Part shown: one piece after another, positions 9,855 to 19,614 of the stretch
Layout of the letters: the number at the start of each line of letters is the position of its first letter
Numbering within the stretch: the stretch's first letter is position 1
Assembly (NCBI RefSeq): GCF_006770265.1
Contig: NZ_CP017194.1
Span: forward strand, 930,001-994,000
From: Lactococcus carnosus
GTDB lineage: Bacteria; Bacillota; Bacilli; Lactobacillales; Streptococcaceae
Direction of reading: 5' to 3'
DNA: 64,000 bases
Notes under the pieces: generated by a model
Seen by the model: the letters and a program-made list of their open reading frames with translations, nothing else
Database searches by the model: none
Told to the model about the DNA's origin: nothing
Position numbers and translations under genes: made by a program

Positions 9855-10313
9855 ATGAAGTTAAAAAAAATAGGGTTACCGATTCTCATCATTTTGGGAA
9901 TTGTCATTGACCAAATCGTCAAGATAGCAGTTGTTGATCATTTTGCTTTATCACAACAAAAAGTTGTGTTAAAAGGGGTCTTGTCCCTCACAAAGTTACA
10001 TAATAATGGTGCTGCTTGGTCCTTACTAGAAGGACAGCAGTGGTTCTTTACGATTACTACCATACTTGTATTAGTCGCAGCGACCTGGTTTTTAATCAAG
10101 AATTTACACAAAAATTGGTATGCCTTTGGCCTAACCTTGATTATCTCAGGTGCGTTGGGGAATTTTATCGATCGAGTCCGTCAGGGTTATGTTGTCGATA
10201 TGTTCCAACTGGATTTTATCAATTTTCCGATTTTTAATGTCGCAGATATGTTATTAAGTATTGGGTTTGTCATCCTATTTATCGGGATTTTAACAGAAAA
10301 GGATGAAGATTAA
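9855..10313 (+). CDS. lspA: Lipoprotein signal peptidase II
   Basis: Aspartyl membrane protease that cleaves signal peptides of prolipoproteins after lipid modification. 152 residues, four membrane helices. Family motifs are present: ITDQ-like IVIDQIVK at 17-24, NNGAAWSLL near 50, and the catalytic aspartates in GNFIDRV (about 115) and NVADM (about 130). The ATG sits only six bases after an extended -10, and no Shine-Dalgarno exists, so the message may be leaderless; no better internal start exists because residue 1 aligns with family N-termini. The rluD-type gene begins three bases after the stop, an operon. Confidence 0.95.
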   Translation: MKLKKIGLPILIILGIVIDQIVKIAVVDHFALSQQKVVLKGVLSLTKLHNNGAAWSLLEGQQWFFTITTILVLVAATWFLIKNLHKNWYAFGLTLIISGALGNFIDRVRQGYVVDMFQLDFINFPIFNVADMLLSIGFVILFIGILTEKDED

Positions 10314-10316
10314 AAC

Positions 10317-11219
10317 ATGAAAATTAAAATCAAAGCAACACAGGTTGGGTCACGACTTGATAAAGCCATTTCAGATGCCTCTAATGTGTCTAGAACACAA
10401 GCCAATGACTTAATCAAAGCAGATGCTGTATTTGTCAATGGTGAAGTCAAAAAAGCGAAATATAAGGTATTAGAAAATGATCTGGTCTCATTTGTGATCC
10501 CTGAACCAAAAGTTTTATCTTATGAGGCTGAAAATATCCCACTAGATATCGTCTATGAAGATGATGATGTGGCTGTGATTAACAAACCGCAAGGTATGGT
10601 TGTGCATCCATCGGCAGGCCATCATTCAGGAACACTAGTGAATGCCTTGATGTATCACATGACAAAATTATCTAGTATTAATGGCGTGATCAGACCTGGT
10701 ATTGTTCATCGGATCGATAAAGATACGAGTGGCTTACTGATGGTTGCCAAAAATGATCAAGCACATGAGCTGTTAGCAGCGCAGTTGAAAGATCATAGCT
10801 CTAAGCGCCGTTATTTGGCCATTATTCATGGTAATCTCTTAAATGACCGTGGTGTGATTGAAGCACCGATTGGGCGTAATCCTAAAGATCGTAAGAAACA
10901 GGCAGTGATTGCTGGTGGGAAACATGCCTTGACTCATTTTGAAGTGCTAGAGCGCTTTGGCGAGTTTACGCTGGTTAATTTGACACTTGAAACAGGGCGG
11001 ACGCATCAAATTCGCGTCCACATGGCCTATATCGGTCATCCAGTAGCAGGAGACCCATTGTACGGTCCTAAAAATGTCTTGAAGCCAAACCATGGTCAAT
11101 TACTGCACGCTGAGATATTAGGCTTTAAGCATCCAACATCTCAAGAATGGTTGGAGTTTGAGATTGAACCGCCTAAATTATTTAAGTCAACCCTTGAAAA
11201 ACTCAGAGTGACAGACTAA
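10317..11219 (+). CDS. rluD: RluD-family 23S rRNA pseudouridine synthase
   Basis: Converts specific uridines of 23S rRNA to pseudouridine. 300 residues, with an S4 RNA-binding domain at about 12-60 and the catalytic domain after about 80. The catalytic motif HRIDKDTSGLLMVAK has the essential aspartate near residue 139. GRTHQIRVHM near 225 is the other family signature. The lspA-rluD order is common in lactic acid bacteria. The exact paralogue (RluD versus RluC-like) cannot be fixed from sequence alone. A terminator follows within 10 bases. Confidence 0.9.
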   Translation: MKIKIKATQVGSRLDKAISDASNVSRTQANDLIKADAVFVNGEVKKAKYKVLENDLVSFVIPEPKVLSYEAENIPLDIVYEDDDVAVINKPQGMVVHPSAGHHSGTLVNALMYHMTKLSSINGVIRPGIVHRIDKDTSGLLMVAKNDQAHELLAAQLKDHSSKRRYLAIIHGNLLNDRGVIEAPIGRNPKDRKKQAVIAGGKHALTHFEVLERFGEFTLVNLTLETGRTHQIRVHMAYIGHPVAGDPLYGPKNVLKPNHGQLLHAEILGFKHPTSQEWLEFEIEPPKLFKSTLEKLRVTD

Positions 11220-11228
11220 ACTATTGAG

Positions 11229-11253
11229 AAGTTGTCGTATGACAACTTTTTTT
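11229..11253 (+). terminator. Intrinsic terminator after rluD
   Basis: AAGTTGTC (11229-11236), loop GTAT, GACAACTT (11241-11248), then Ts. Confidence 0.88.
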
Positions 11254-11315
11254 ATTTTGTCTGATATTGCTTGAAAAGACCGTAATCTCATCAGCAGTTT
11301 GCTTAGGATTTATTG

Positions 11316-11324
11316 TGGTATAAT
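11316..11324 (+). promoter_or_regulatory. Extended -10 promoter of kdpDE
   Basis: TGGTATAAT, consensus extended -10, 40 bases before the kdpD ATG. No clear -35. Confidence 0.6.
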
Positions 11325-11364
11325 TTACAGTATTAAACTACTAAATACTAGTTGAGGCAGAACA

Positions 11365-13995
11365 ATGCAAGAAGGTAAGTTAAGAATATATTTTGGCTAT
11401 GTTGCTGGTGTCGGGAAAACCTATGCCATGTTAGCAGCTGCCCATGAAGAGAAATATAATGGGGTAGATTTAGTTGTTGGCTATGTTGAGCCACATAATA
11501 GACCGGATACGACTGCATTAATTGCAGGACTTGAGCAGCTGTCCCCTAAGGAAATTACCTATAGAGATAGACCATTTTATGAGGTCGATGTCGATCAAGT
11601 TATCAAAAGAAATCCGCAAGTTGTTATCATAGATGAGCTTGCACATAGTAACATTATTGGGTCACGTAATCACAAGCGTTTTCAGGATGTCGAAGAAATT
11701 TTAAGGGCTGGTATTGATGTCTATACGACCTTAAATGTGCAACATATTGAGAGTGCATTTGAACAGATAGAAGCCATAACAGGCGTCCGTGTTAATGAAA
11801 GAATTCCAGATTATCTATTTGATAATGCGAGTCAAATTGAACTGATTGATATTGACCCTGCTGAGCTCATTGAGCGACTACATAAGGGGAAGATTTATCA
11901 TCAGTCACAGGTCCAACACTCACTGGATCATTTTTTTACCTTAAAAAAACTGCGCGCCCTAAGGGAAATAGCCTTACGTAAAACTGCGGATCAAGTCAAT
12001 CATGCTGCACTAAAAAATGACAGTAATTACGATGGTGCTTCTGCTAAGGAGCATATTTTAGTCTGTGTGTCGGCTTCCTTGACAACACCAGGTGTGATTC
12101 GGTCTGCAGCAAAGCTGGTCAGGGCATTCAAAGGTGACTTTACAGCCCTACATGTTGTCACTGAAAGAGATGACTACTTAACTAAAGCAGAACGTAAACA
12201 ACTACAAGCTAATCTGCGTTTAGCTGATCAACTCGGCGCAAAAATCGCAGTTATTTACGGTGAAAATTTTTCTGAACAGATCTCTGAATACGTCAAAGTG
12301 AGTCATATTTCTAAGCTTGTTGTTGGTAAATCATCAGACAAGCGATTTTTTAAGGGGCGTACCTTTATAAATGATGTGGCACAAGCAGTGCCTAATTTAG
12401 GAATTTACATTATTCCCATGGTAAATGAGCAGCAGCCCAACCGATTTTTTCTCAAAAAACTCGGTAAGGTTGACCTTCATTTTGACATGAGTGATTTAGT
12501 CAAGACATTACTTATGCTAGTGTGCTGTACGATTTTGGGTCTATTTGCAGAGAAAGTCGGCTTTAGTTTTTCAAATGTAATCATCCTATATATTTTAGGG
12601 GTTCAAGTCAACGCCTTGGTCACAAAAGGTAGAATTTTTAGTTTTATCTCGTCACTACTTGCGGTATTGTGTTTTAACTTCTTCTTTACAGAACCTTATT
12701 TTTCACTTAGGGCCATAGACTCAAGTTATCCGGCGACTTTTTTTGTCATGCTGACAGCGGGGCTTATCACGAGTAATTTGATCAAAAAGATTAAGGCGCA
12801 AGTTCGCCTAAATTCTGATCGGGCCCATCGAACAGAGCTCTTGTTTCAAACTAATCAAGCATTGCAGATTCCAGAGAGTAGCAGTGAGACTTTAGCTGTT
12901 ACAGCAAATGCCTTGATCAGTCTATTAGCAAGAGATATTGTGATCTATCCTGTAGAAGATGGTATCAGGCAAAAAGAGGTCTACTATCCAGCAGGTAACA
13001 CGACCTATACTTTAGACACTTACCAAAATTTAAAAGAGTCAGGTGTGGCAGAGTGGGTACTTTATAATAATAAGCGTGCTGGTGCGACAACGGATACTTT
13101 ATCTGCTGCAAAATTCCTGTATCTATCCATCAGGCGAAAACAAGCTGTTTTTGCAATTATTGGGATTTTGATGGCGGATACTGATCCACTAGACCCATTT
13201 GAGAAGGAAGTATCCTTGGCCATCTTAGGAGAAGCAGCTTTAGTATTGGAAAAAGATACCTTGCGAAGACAACAACAAAAAGTTGCATTAGAAATGGAAC
13301 AAGAGCAGCTAAGAAGTAACCTATTACGCTCTATATCGCATGACTTGAGAACACCACTCACTAGCATTTCAGGTAATGCTAAGCTCATGCTAGATAACAG
13401 TACGCGTATAGCAGAAGCAAGTAAGCAAGAGTTACTATCATTTATCTATGATGACGCATTATGGTTGACCAACTTGATCGAGAATTTGCTGATGATTACC
13501 CGACTAGAAGGGGATGTTGCACTTAACTTACAGGCAAATAATCTGGATGATGTGATTCGGGCAGCAATTAAACATGTTGATCCCCATCTGGATGAGCATG
13601 TCTTTAACCTGACGATATCAGAAGCAGATTTGTTTGTTAATATGGATCCTGCATTGATTATGCAAGTGATCATTAATTTATTAAACAATGCTGTAAAATA
13701 CACACATCAGGGGTCAATAATCGACTTGCGCGTGACAGCTAGTGACAAAACTGTTTGCCTTGAAGTTGCTGATAATGGCCCAGGCATATCTGATAAAGCA
13801 CTTGCAAAACTATTTGATCTCTTTTATACGTCTACGGATTCCCCAGATGCGGCACGTGGATTAGGCATTGGGCTAGCACTTTGCAAAACGATTATCACCA
13901 TCCACAAAGGTGAAATTTATGCTAAGCATCAGCTACCTAGTGGCACGATTATCGGGTTTACTTTACCCAGGATGGAGATAAAGGCTAATGAATGA
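11365..13995 (+). CDS. kdpD: KdpD potassium-sensing histidine kinase
   Basis: Membrane sensor kinase that with KdpE turns on the Kdp ATPase at low potassium. Full length, 876 residues. In order: KdpD N-terminal domain with Walker A (VAGVGKTYAML, about 13-23) and IIDELAHSN Walker B-like segment; a universal-stress (Usp) domain at about 225-350, the c-di-AMP-binding module in Firmicutes; four membrane helices at about 380-480 (DUF4118); a GAF domain; HisKA with SHDLRTPLTS (phospho-His about 658); and HATPase_c (NNAVKYT, NGPGIS, GLGIGLAL). Start is supported by GAGG at 11353-11356. It overlaps kdpE by eight bases, so the two are translationally coupled. Confidence 0.96.
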   Translation: MQEGKLRIYFGYVAGVGKTYAMLAAAHEEKYNGVDLVVGYVEPHNRPDTTALIAGLEQLSPKEITYRDRPFYEVDVDQVIKRNPQVVIIDELAHSNIIGSRNHKRFQDVEEILRAGIDVYTTLNVQHIESAFEQIEAITGVRVNERIPDYLFDNASQIELIDIDPAELIERLHKGKIYHQSQVQHSLDHFFTLKKLRALREIALRKTADQVNHAALKNDSNYDGASAKEHILVCVSASLTTPGVIRSAAKLVRAFKGDFTALHVVTERDDYLTKAERKQLQANLRLADQLGAKIAVIYGENFSEQISEYVKVSHISKLVVGKSSDKRFFKGRTFINDVAQAVPNLGIYIIPMVNEQQPNRFFLKKLGKVDLHFDMSDLVKTLLMLVCCTILGLFAEKVGFSFSNVIILYILGVQVNALVTKGRIFSFISSLLAVLCFNFFFTEPYFSLRAIDSSYPATFFVMLTAGLITSNLIKKIKAQVRLNSDRAHRTELLFQTNQALQIPESSSETLAVTANALISLLARDIVIYPVEDGIRQKEVYYPAGNTTYTLDTYQNLKESGVAEWVLYNNKRAGATTDTLSAAKFLYLSIRRKQAVFAIIGILMADTDPLDPFEKEVSLAILGEAALVLEKDTLRRQQQKVALEMEQEQLRSNLLRSISHDLRTPLTSISGNAKLMLDNSTRIAEASKQELLSFIYDDALWLTNLIENLLMITRLEGDVALNLQANNLDDVIRAAIKHVDPHLDEHVFNLTISEADLFVNMDPALIMQVIINLLNNAVKYTHQGSIIDLRVTASDKTVCLEVADNGPGISDKALAKLFDLFYTSTDSPDAARGLGIGLALCKTIITIHKGEIYAKHQLPSGTIIGFTLPRMEIKANE

Positions 13996-14692
13996 ACAGA
14001 CAAGAATCTTAATTTGTGAAGATGATACTGCCATCAATAAATTACTGTCGATCACAATGGAAGTAGCAGGCTATCACTATCGCTCGGTTACGACGGGGAA
14101 ACAATGTATTCGTGAAATCGTACGCGAAGAGCCAGATATCCTTTTACTTGATCTAGGTCTGCCAGATATGGAGGGGGTTGAGATTATCAAAAAACTGCGT
14201 GGGTTTTCTGATTTCTCTATCATCGTCATTAGTGCAAGAGGAGAAGAGACGGATAAGGTAATGGCACTTGATGCTGGTGCAGACGATTATTTAACAAAAC
14301 CTTTTTCAACTGAAGAACTTTTGGCAAGGTTACGTGCCACATATAGAAGATCCAAAGCTGCTACGAAAGAAACGGGTCAAGAGCCTACAGTATTTTCAAA
14401 CGGTTGGCTCAGTATTGACTATCTAGCGCAAGAGGTGTTGATTCAGGGCGAGAAGGTACATCTAACACCAATAGAATATAAGTTGCTCGTCTTACTTGCT
14501 AATAATCTTAACCGCGTCTTAACCTATCAGTTTATTACACGTGACATTTGGTCTTATAATGAAACAGATTATGCTGCATTACGTGTCTTTGCGACAACAC
14601 TAAGAAAAAAAATAGAGTTGGATCCTAGCAATCCTAAACTGATCCAAACACATATCGGTATCGGCTATCGGATGGTTAAACTAGATGCATAA
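13988..14692 (+). CDS. kdpE: KdpE response regulator (OmpR family)
   Basis: DNA-binding partner of KdpD; activates the kdp structural operon directly downstream. 234 residues: receiver domain with phospho-acceptor in LLLDLGLPDMEG (about residue 54) and the conserved Lys in LTKPFS (about 103), then a winged-helix OmpR-type domain from about 130 (LTPIEYKLLVLLANN ... GIGYRM). Its ATG lies inside the end of kdpD. A terminator separates it from the kdpFABC genes, so the regulators and structural genes are separate transcription units. Confidence 0.95.
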   Translation: MNEQTRILICEDDTAINKLLSITMEVAGYHYRSVTTGKQCIREIVREEPDILLLDLGLPDMEGVEIIKKLRGFSDFSIIVISARGEETDKVMALDAGADDYLTKPFSTEELLARLRATYRRSKAATKETGQEPTVFSNGWLSIDYLAQEVLIQGEKVHLTPIEYKLLVLLANNLNRVLTYQFITRDIWSYNETDYAALRVFATTLRKKIELDPSNPKLIQTHIGIGYRMVKLDA

Positions 14693-14731
14693 GTCAAACA
14701 GGCTCACCTCAGGGTGTGCTTTTTTTTGACT
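14692..14731 (+). terminator. Intrinsic terminator after kdpE
   Basis: Inverted repeat AGTCAAA...TTTGACT with inner GGCTCACC / GGTGTGCT arms and an eight-T run, starting in the kdpE stop. Confidence 0.8.
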
Positions 14732-14750
14732 AGAGATATGATGCGTGACT

Positions 14751-14818
14751 TATCTTAACAGAATCTTAATACCATAAGTAAAATATTTATACCATCTTAA
14801 TTTTTCAAGTGTTAAAAT
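14751..14818 (+). promoter_or_regulatory. kdp structural operon promoter with candidate KdpE direct repeats
   Basis: Two ATCTTAA boxes 11 bases apart (14752-14758, 14763-14769) and a third at 14794-14800 precede a TAAAAT -10 at 14813-14818. OmpR-family regulators bind tandem repeats spaced 10-11 bases, so the first pair is a plausible KdpE site. The upstream region is only about 115 bases, too short for a ydaO-type riboswitch. Confidence 0.45.
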
Positions 14819-14845
14819 AATTTATCATCACATAGGAGGAAGATA

Positions 14846-14941
14846 ATGGATTTAATGATCATGATAGGCTTAATAGTTGGTTTTGGCCTGCTATTTTGGC
14901 TGATTAACTGGTGTGACAAGCAGATCAATAGAGAAGGGTAG
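14846..14941 (+). CDS. Single-helix microprotein at head of kdp operon
   Basis: A 31-residue ORF with a strong AGGAGG (14834-14839) seven bases before the ATG. It reads MDLMIMIGLIVGFGLLFWLI followed by NWCDKQINREG: one membrane helix and a short charged tail with a WCDKQ motif. It precedes kdpF by nine bases and is the first gene of the operon. Small proteins with a helix and a C-terminal G/W-C-D/E-x motif upstream of kdpF/kdpA occur, as I recall, in several bacterial kdp loci; this is unverified. I infer a small accessory subunit of the Kdp complex; function unknown. Confidence 0.75.
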   Translation: MDLMIMIGLIVGFGLLFWLINWCDKQINREG

Positions 14942-14950
14942 GACGCATCA

Positions 14951-15031
14951 ATGTTTATACTTTTATGGATTGTGATTAGTTTACTCATGGGTTACTTACT
15001 ATATGCCTTAATTAATCCAGAAAAATTTTAG
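14951..15031 (+). CDS. kdpF: KdpF small subunit
   Basis: 26 residues: MFILLWIVISLLMGYLLYAL then INPEKF. The one-helix structure and the Y-A-L-x-x-P-E-K-F ending are the KdpF signature. KdpF is a stabilising peptide of the KdpFABC pump. GGGTAGGA overlapping the preceding stop may serve as ribosome site. kdpA starts 9 bases after the stop. Confidence 0.92.
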   Translation: MFILLWIVISLLMGYLLYALINPEKF

Positions 15032-15040
15032 GAGAAAATC

Positions 15041-16810
15041 ATGTTACAGATTACGGTTGTTTTAATCATTAGCATCCTGTTAATGTTGCCAATGGGCAAG
15101 TACTTATATCATATTGCCACAAGAGCACATACTTTTGGAGATCCAGTTTTTGATCGCGTCGACAACTTGATCTATAAAGTTATCGGCGTAAAAAACAGAG
15201 GGTTAACTGGCATGAATTGGCAGAAATACATCATGACATTATTACTAACGAATGCGGTAATGGTTGTCATCGGGTATTTTATTCTCAGACTACAAGCAAT
15301 GCCATTCCTTAATCCAAATCAGATACCTGGCATGGAACAAGGGTTAGCACTTAATACGGTCGTCTCGTTTATCACAAATACTAATTTACAAGACTATTCA
15401 GGTGAGTCATCCCTGTCTTATTTGAGCCAAATGATTGTCATCATATTTATGATGTTCACCTCAGCAGCCTCAGGATTTGCGGCGGCCATGGCCTTTATTC
15501 GTGGCTTTTCTGGTAAAGTGACAGACATGGGTAATTTCTATGCTGACTTTATCAGGATTATCACGCGCGTGTTATTACCCTTATCAATCCTAGGGGCAAT
15601 GCTCTTAATGTCACAAGGCGTGCCACAAACGCTCATGCATAATTTAACCGTGCATACAGTAGAAGGTAAGCTACAAGATATTGCGCTCGGGCCAGTTGCA
15701 GCACTCGAAATTATCAAACATCTTGGCACAAATGGTGGTGGCTTCTTTGGTGCTAATTCGGCCATGCCATTTGAAAATCCAACGATCCTGACTAATATCA
15801 TCGAGATGCTATCGATGACCCTGTTACCAGGAGGTGTGCTCGTTGCATTTGGCTTGATGGTTTCAGATAGTCATAAAGAGAAAAATCGCACAATAGTGGC
15901 TAACACATCAACCCTGTCTGCCTTACATCCTAAAAAGAGGCATAAAGTTTGGTTAGGTAGCCAAGCTAAACCGCTATTCATCGTCATGAGTGTCTTATTT
16001 TTACTAGGGCTAGGTGCGATACTGTGGTCAGAGTCCCAAGGTAATCCGATTTTAAAACATCTCGGGCTAAGTCAGGCGATGGGGAGCATGGAGGGCAAGG
16101 AGACGAGATTTGGTGTCGTGATGAGTGGCCTGTTTACAGAAATCACCACAGCCTTTACAACTGGTTCAGTTAATAATATGCATGATAGCCTCACGCCACT
16201 AAGTGGCGGTGTTGCGATGATGAATATGATGCTAAATGTTGTCTTTGGTGGCAAAGGTGTAGGCCTGATGAATATGGTCATCTTCGTCATCTTGACTGTA
16301 TTCATATGTGGGCTAATGATTGGGCATACACCGGTTTATCTTGGTAAAAAGATAGAAGGAAAGGAAATGAAGCTAACGGCAATGGCGATTATCGTCCATC
16401 CCTTGATTGTACTCGTCTTTTCAGCAATAGCAGTTTCTGTAGCTGCTGGTGTGGCTGGAATTTCAAATCCAGGTAATCATGGTCTTTCGCAAATCGTTTA
16501 TCAGTATACCTCTTCGTCATCAAATAATGGCTCAGGGTTTGAGGGTCTGAAAGATAACAGCCTGTTTTGGAATGTCACAGCAGGTATTGCTATGTTTGTA
16601 GGTCGGTATGTTACCCTCATCTTCCAGCTGGCAATCGTCGCGTCCTTAATGGCTAAACAAAAAGTAAACGACTCGATTGGTTCCCTTAAAACAGATACGA
16701 TGACCTTTACAACAGTGCTATTTGTTATCGTGATTGTTATCTCAGCCTTAACGTTTCTACCGGTTTTGGTACTGGGACCAATAGCTGAATTTCTTAAGAT
16801 GCGAGGTTAG
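15041..16810 (+). CDS. kdpA: KdpA potassium channel-like subunit
   Basis: Potassium-selective membrane subunit of the KdpFABC P-type ATPase. At 589 residues it is longer than the common ~557, with the extra residues largely in a loop around 280-320 ([13 protein letters not shown]). The four selectivity-filter regions are visible: [37 protein letters not shown] and [12 protein letters not shown]. Start supported by AGGAG (15029-15034), overlapping the kdpF stop. kdpB begins two bases after the stop. Confidence 0.95.
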   Translation: MLQITVVLIISILLMLPMGKYLYHIATRAHTFGDPVFDRVDNLIYKVIGVKNRGLTGMNWQKYIMTLLLTNAVMVVIGYFILRLQAMPFLNPNQIPGMEQGLALNTVVSFITNTNLQDYSGESSLSYLSQMIVIIFMMFTSAASGFAAAMAFIRGFSGKVTDMGNFYADFIRIITRVLLPLSILGAMLLMSQGVPQTLMHNLTVHTVEGKLQDIALGPVAALEIIKHLGTNGGGFFGANSAMPFENPTILTNIIEMLSMTLLPGGVLVAFGLMVSDSHKEKNRTIVANTSTLSALHPKKRHKVWLGSQAKPLFIVMSVLFLLGLGAILWSESQGNPILKHLGLSQAMGSMEGKETRFGVVMSGLFTEITTAFTTGSVNNMHDSLTPLSGGVAMMNMMLNVVFGGKGVGLMNMVIFVILTVFICGLMIGHTPVYLGKKIEGKEMKLTAMAIIVHPLIVLVFSAIAVSVAAGVAGISNPGNHGLSQIVYQYTSSSSNNGSGFEGLKDNSLFWNVTAGIAMFVGRYVTLIFQLAIVASLMAKQKVNDSIGSLKTDTMTFTTVLFVIVIVISALTFLPVLVLGPIAEFLKMRG

Positions 16811-16812
16811 AC

Positions 16813-18879
16813 ATGTCAGAAAAAAATAAAAAATTTATGGATAAGAAACTCTTACAACAGGCGGTCTTTGGCGCTTTTGTTAAACTAAATCCAGCTTATA
16901 TGATGAAGAATCCGGTCATGTTTGTTGTTGAAGTCGGGTTTATGATTACCTTACTCCTCTCAGTCATGCCTAATTTATTTGGTCATGTAGTGGGTGAGGG
17001 ACGTCTTTATAATATCATCGTGACGATGATATTACTCTTAACCCTCCTATTTGCCAATTTTGCAGAATCTGTAGCAGAAGGGCGCGGTAAAGCGCAAGCT
17101 GAAAGTCTGAAAAAAACACAAGAAGACATGAAGGCACGCTTAATCGCCACTGCAGGGAACACGACCCAGGACATAGAAAAAATGATCGACGCTAGTGACC
17201 TAGCCAAGGGCGACATCGTCCTCGTTAAATCGGGTGAGATTATTCCCCGTGACGGAGAGGTTATCGATGGGATTGCCTCAGTAGATGAATCAGCTATTAC
17301 AGGTGAGTCAGCACCAGTGGTTAAAGAATCTGGTGGCGACTTTGCCTCTGTTACGGGTGGTACGAGAGTGGCAAGTGATTGGCTGAAAATTAGGATTACT
17401 GCGAATTCAGGGGAGTCCTTTCTCGATAAAATGATTTCGCTGGTTGAAGGTGCATCACGCAAAAAAACACCAAATGAAATCGCCTTGAACACTTTACTTG
17501 TCAGCTTAACCATTATTTTTATGATTGTTATCGTCACGCTATATCCGATTGCTTTATTTGTGCATGTCCCGCTAACGGTCTCTACTATGATTGCCTTAAC
17601 CGTTTGTTTAATTCCGACAACAATAGGCGGCCTACTATCAGCTATTGGGATTGCTGGAATGGACCGTGTCACACGATTTAACGTCATTGCCATGTCTGGC
17701 AAGGCAGTAGAGGCAAGCGGTGATGTCGATACCATGATCTTAGACAAGACAGGAACCATCACCTACGGGAATCGGATGGCCTTTACATTTTTACCTGTGG
17801 CAGGTATCGCACCAGAAACATTAATCGAAAGTGCCGTTTTAACCTCTGTACAGGATGATACGCCAGAAGGCAAATCTATCGTTAAACTGGCAGAATCCCA
17901 AACAGGAAAGCCCTTTACTGGTAATTCCGAAATGACCTTCATTGCCTTTTCTGCCCAAACAAGGATGAGCGGTGTCGATATTTCTGGAGGTGCTCGTGTT
18001 CGAAAAGGCGCAACTGATGCCATCGTCAACTATGTCGAGAGATTGGGTGGGGACATTCCTAAAACCCTAAAAGCAATCACAGATAGTGTCTCTTCAGCAG
18101 GCGGCACACCGCTGGTTGTGGCAAACAATCAGACGATACTAGGCGTGATTTATCTCAAAGATACCATCAAACCAGGATTGGTAGCACGCTTTGCAAGGTT
18201 GCACGAAATGGGCATTAAAACGATTATGTGTACGGGAGACAACCCTTTGACAGCAGCGACAATTGCACAAGAAGCAGGCGTCGACAGCTTTATAGCAGAA
18301 TGTACGCCTGAGGATAAGATTCGCGCCATAAAAGCAGAGCAGGCACAAGGTAAAGTAGTCGCAATGACCGGTGATGGCACTAATGATGCACCCGCGCTCG
18401 CACAAGCAGATGTCGGCATTGCCATGAATTCTGGGACCAGTGCAGCAAAAGAAGCAGCAAATATGGTCGACCTAGATTCAGATCCGACAAAAATTCTTGA
18501 TATTGTTGAGATAGGTAAGCAATTGTTGATTACCAGAGGGGCATTGACGACCTTTTCAATCGCTAATGATATCGCCAAGTATTTTGCGATTATCCCAGCC
18601 ATGTTTATGGTTGCAATTCCAGAAATTAGTATCATGAATGTGATGGGACTTGCGACACCATCAAGTGCGATTCTATCAGCACTCATCTTTAATGCGGTGA
18701 TCATCCCGATTTTGATCCCACTTGCGATGAAAGGGGTTCGATATAAACCCCAACGTTCTGAAAAATTACTGACGCATAATATGTTAGTTTATGGGTTGGG
18801 TGGTGTGATAGCTCCCTTTATCGGGATTAAGTTAATTGATTTAGTGATAGCGCCACTCTTACATTTATTAGGAATTTAA
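16813..18879 (+). CDS. kdpB: KdpB P-type ATPase catalytic subunit
   Basis: ATP-hydrolysing subunit that drives potassium import through KdpA. 688 residues. P-type motifs in order: TGES in [12 protein letters not shown], the phosphorylated Asp in [10 protein letters not shown] (about residue 311), KGAT in [10 protein letters not shown], and [20 protein letters not shown] of the hinge. The N-terminal segment [19 protein letters not shown] is typical of KdpB. No anomalies. Coupled closely to kdpA and kdpC. Confidence 0.96.
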   Translation: MSEKNKKFMDKKLLQQAVFGAFVKLNPAYMMKNPVMFVVEVGFMITLLLSVMPNLFGHVVGEGRLYNIIVTMILLLTLLFANFAESVAEGRGKAQAESLKKTQEDMKARLIATAGNTTQDIEKMIDASDLAKGDIVLVKSGEIIPRDGEVIDGIASVDESAITGESAPVVKESGGDFASVTGGTRVASDWLKIRITANSGESFLDKMISLVEGASRKKTPNEIALNTLLVSLTIIFMIVIVTLYPIALFVHVPLTVSTMIALTVCLIPTTIGGLLSAIGIAGMDRVTRFNVIAMSGKAVEASGDVDTMILDKTGTITYGNRMAFTFLPVAGIAPETLIESAVLTSVQDDTPEGKSIVKLAESQTGKPFTGNSEMTFIAFSAQTRMSGVDISGGARVRKGATDAIVNYVERLGGDIPKTLKAITDSVSSAGGTPLVVANNQTILGVIYLKDTIKPGLVARFARLHEMGIKTIMCTGDNPLTAATIAQEAGVDSFIAECTPEDKIRAIKAEQAQGKVVAMTGDGTNDAPALAQADVGIAMNSGTSAAKEAANMVDLDSDPTKILDIVEIGKQLLITRGALTTFSIANDIAKYFAIIPAMFMVAIPEISIMNVMGLATPSSAILSALIFNAVIIPILIPLAMKGVRYKPQRSEKLLTHNMLVYGLGGVIAPFIGIKLIDLVIAPLLHLLGI

Positions 18880-18891
18880 GAAAGGAAAACG

Positions 18892-19524
18892 ATGAAAAAG
18901 ATCATCTATGCATTAAAAACCCCGTTTTTACTTACTGTCACATTTATGATTATCTGTGGGATAGGTTATCCGTTACTCGTCACAGGACTGGGTCAGACTT
19001 TATTTCCTTATCAGGCAAATGGCAGCCAAATCAAAGAGAATGGAAAAGTTGTGGGGTCCGCATTAATCGGACAAGCTTTTACTGAGTCAACCTACTTAAA
19101 AGGTAGACCATCAGGTGTCAGCTATAATACCTATACAGCAGCAGAAAAAGAAAATGGTCACTACCTTGGTGTGGCATCAGGGTCAGAAAATCTAGCACCA
19201 AGTAATCCCAACCTCAAAAAACGAGTAGCACAGGATATGCCACGTTTCCTAGACCAGAATCCAACGATTAAAAAGCAGGCTATCCCAACAGATTTAATGA
19301 CCGCTTCTGGATCTGGACTAGACCCTCATATCAGTCCTGAAAGTGCAAAAATTCAAGTGCCAGAAATAGCCAAGGCGAGTAAGATAAGTGAGAAAAAATT
19401 ATATCAACTGATTGATGCACAGACGACAAAACCAGTTTTTAATTTTTTAGGGACGCCTACCGTTAATGTTTTAGCAGTTAATCTAGCCATACATGCGCAA
19501 CTCAATACAGCCAAAAGTAATTAA
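18892..19524 (+). CDS. kdpC: KdpC subunit
   Basis: Single-pass accessory subunit that stabilises the Kdp pump and aids ATP binding. 210 residues, membrane helix at about 12-32, then the extracytoplasmic domain with GRPSGVSYNTY and the hallmark TASGSGLDPHISPESA. Preceded by AAAGGAAAA. Last gene of the operon; no strong terminator seen directly after it. Confidence 0.95.
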   Translation: MKKIIYALKTPFLLTVTFMIICGIGYPLLVTGLGQTLFPYQANGSQIKENGKVVGSALIGQAFTESTYLKGRPSGVSYNTYTAAEKENGHYLGVASGSENLAPSNPNLKKRVAQDMPRFLDQNPTIKKQAIPTDLMTASGSGLDPHISPESAKIQVPEIAKASKISEKKLYQLIDAQTTKPVFNFLGTPTVNVLAVNLAIHAQLNTAKSN

Positions 19525-19573
19525 AATATGGCTCTGGTCTTTAATTTACTCAGGACAGCTGACTGATCATATA

Positions 19574-19582
19574 TGCTATAAT
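19574..19582 (+). promoter_or_regulatory. Extended -10 promoter of HAD gene
   Basis: TGCTATAAT, extended -10, 33 bases before the GTG start at 19615. Confidence 0.55.
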
Positions 19583-19614
19583 AGAAGAATAAACTATAGG
19601 ATGAGGACTAGCAA

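Noticed and set aside
13062-13388. Minus-strand frame inside kdpD
   Set aside because: Antisense shadow; no start site or family features.
14731-14846. Possible c-di-AMP (ydaO) riboswitch before kdp genes
   Set aside because: Region is too short and has no matching structure.
17007-17762. 251-codon frame opposite kdpB
   Set aside because: Lies wholly antisense to a clear P-type ATPase gene, no ribosome site, composition of a shadow frame.
18150-18704. 184-codon frame opposite kdpB
   Set aside because: Same reason; kdpB motifs on the plus strand are unbroken.
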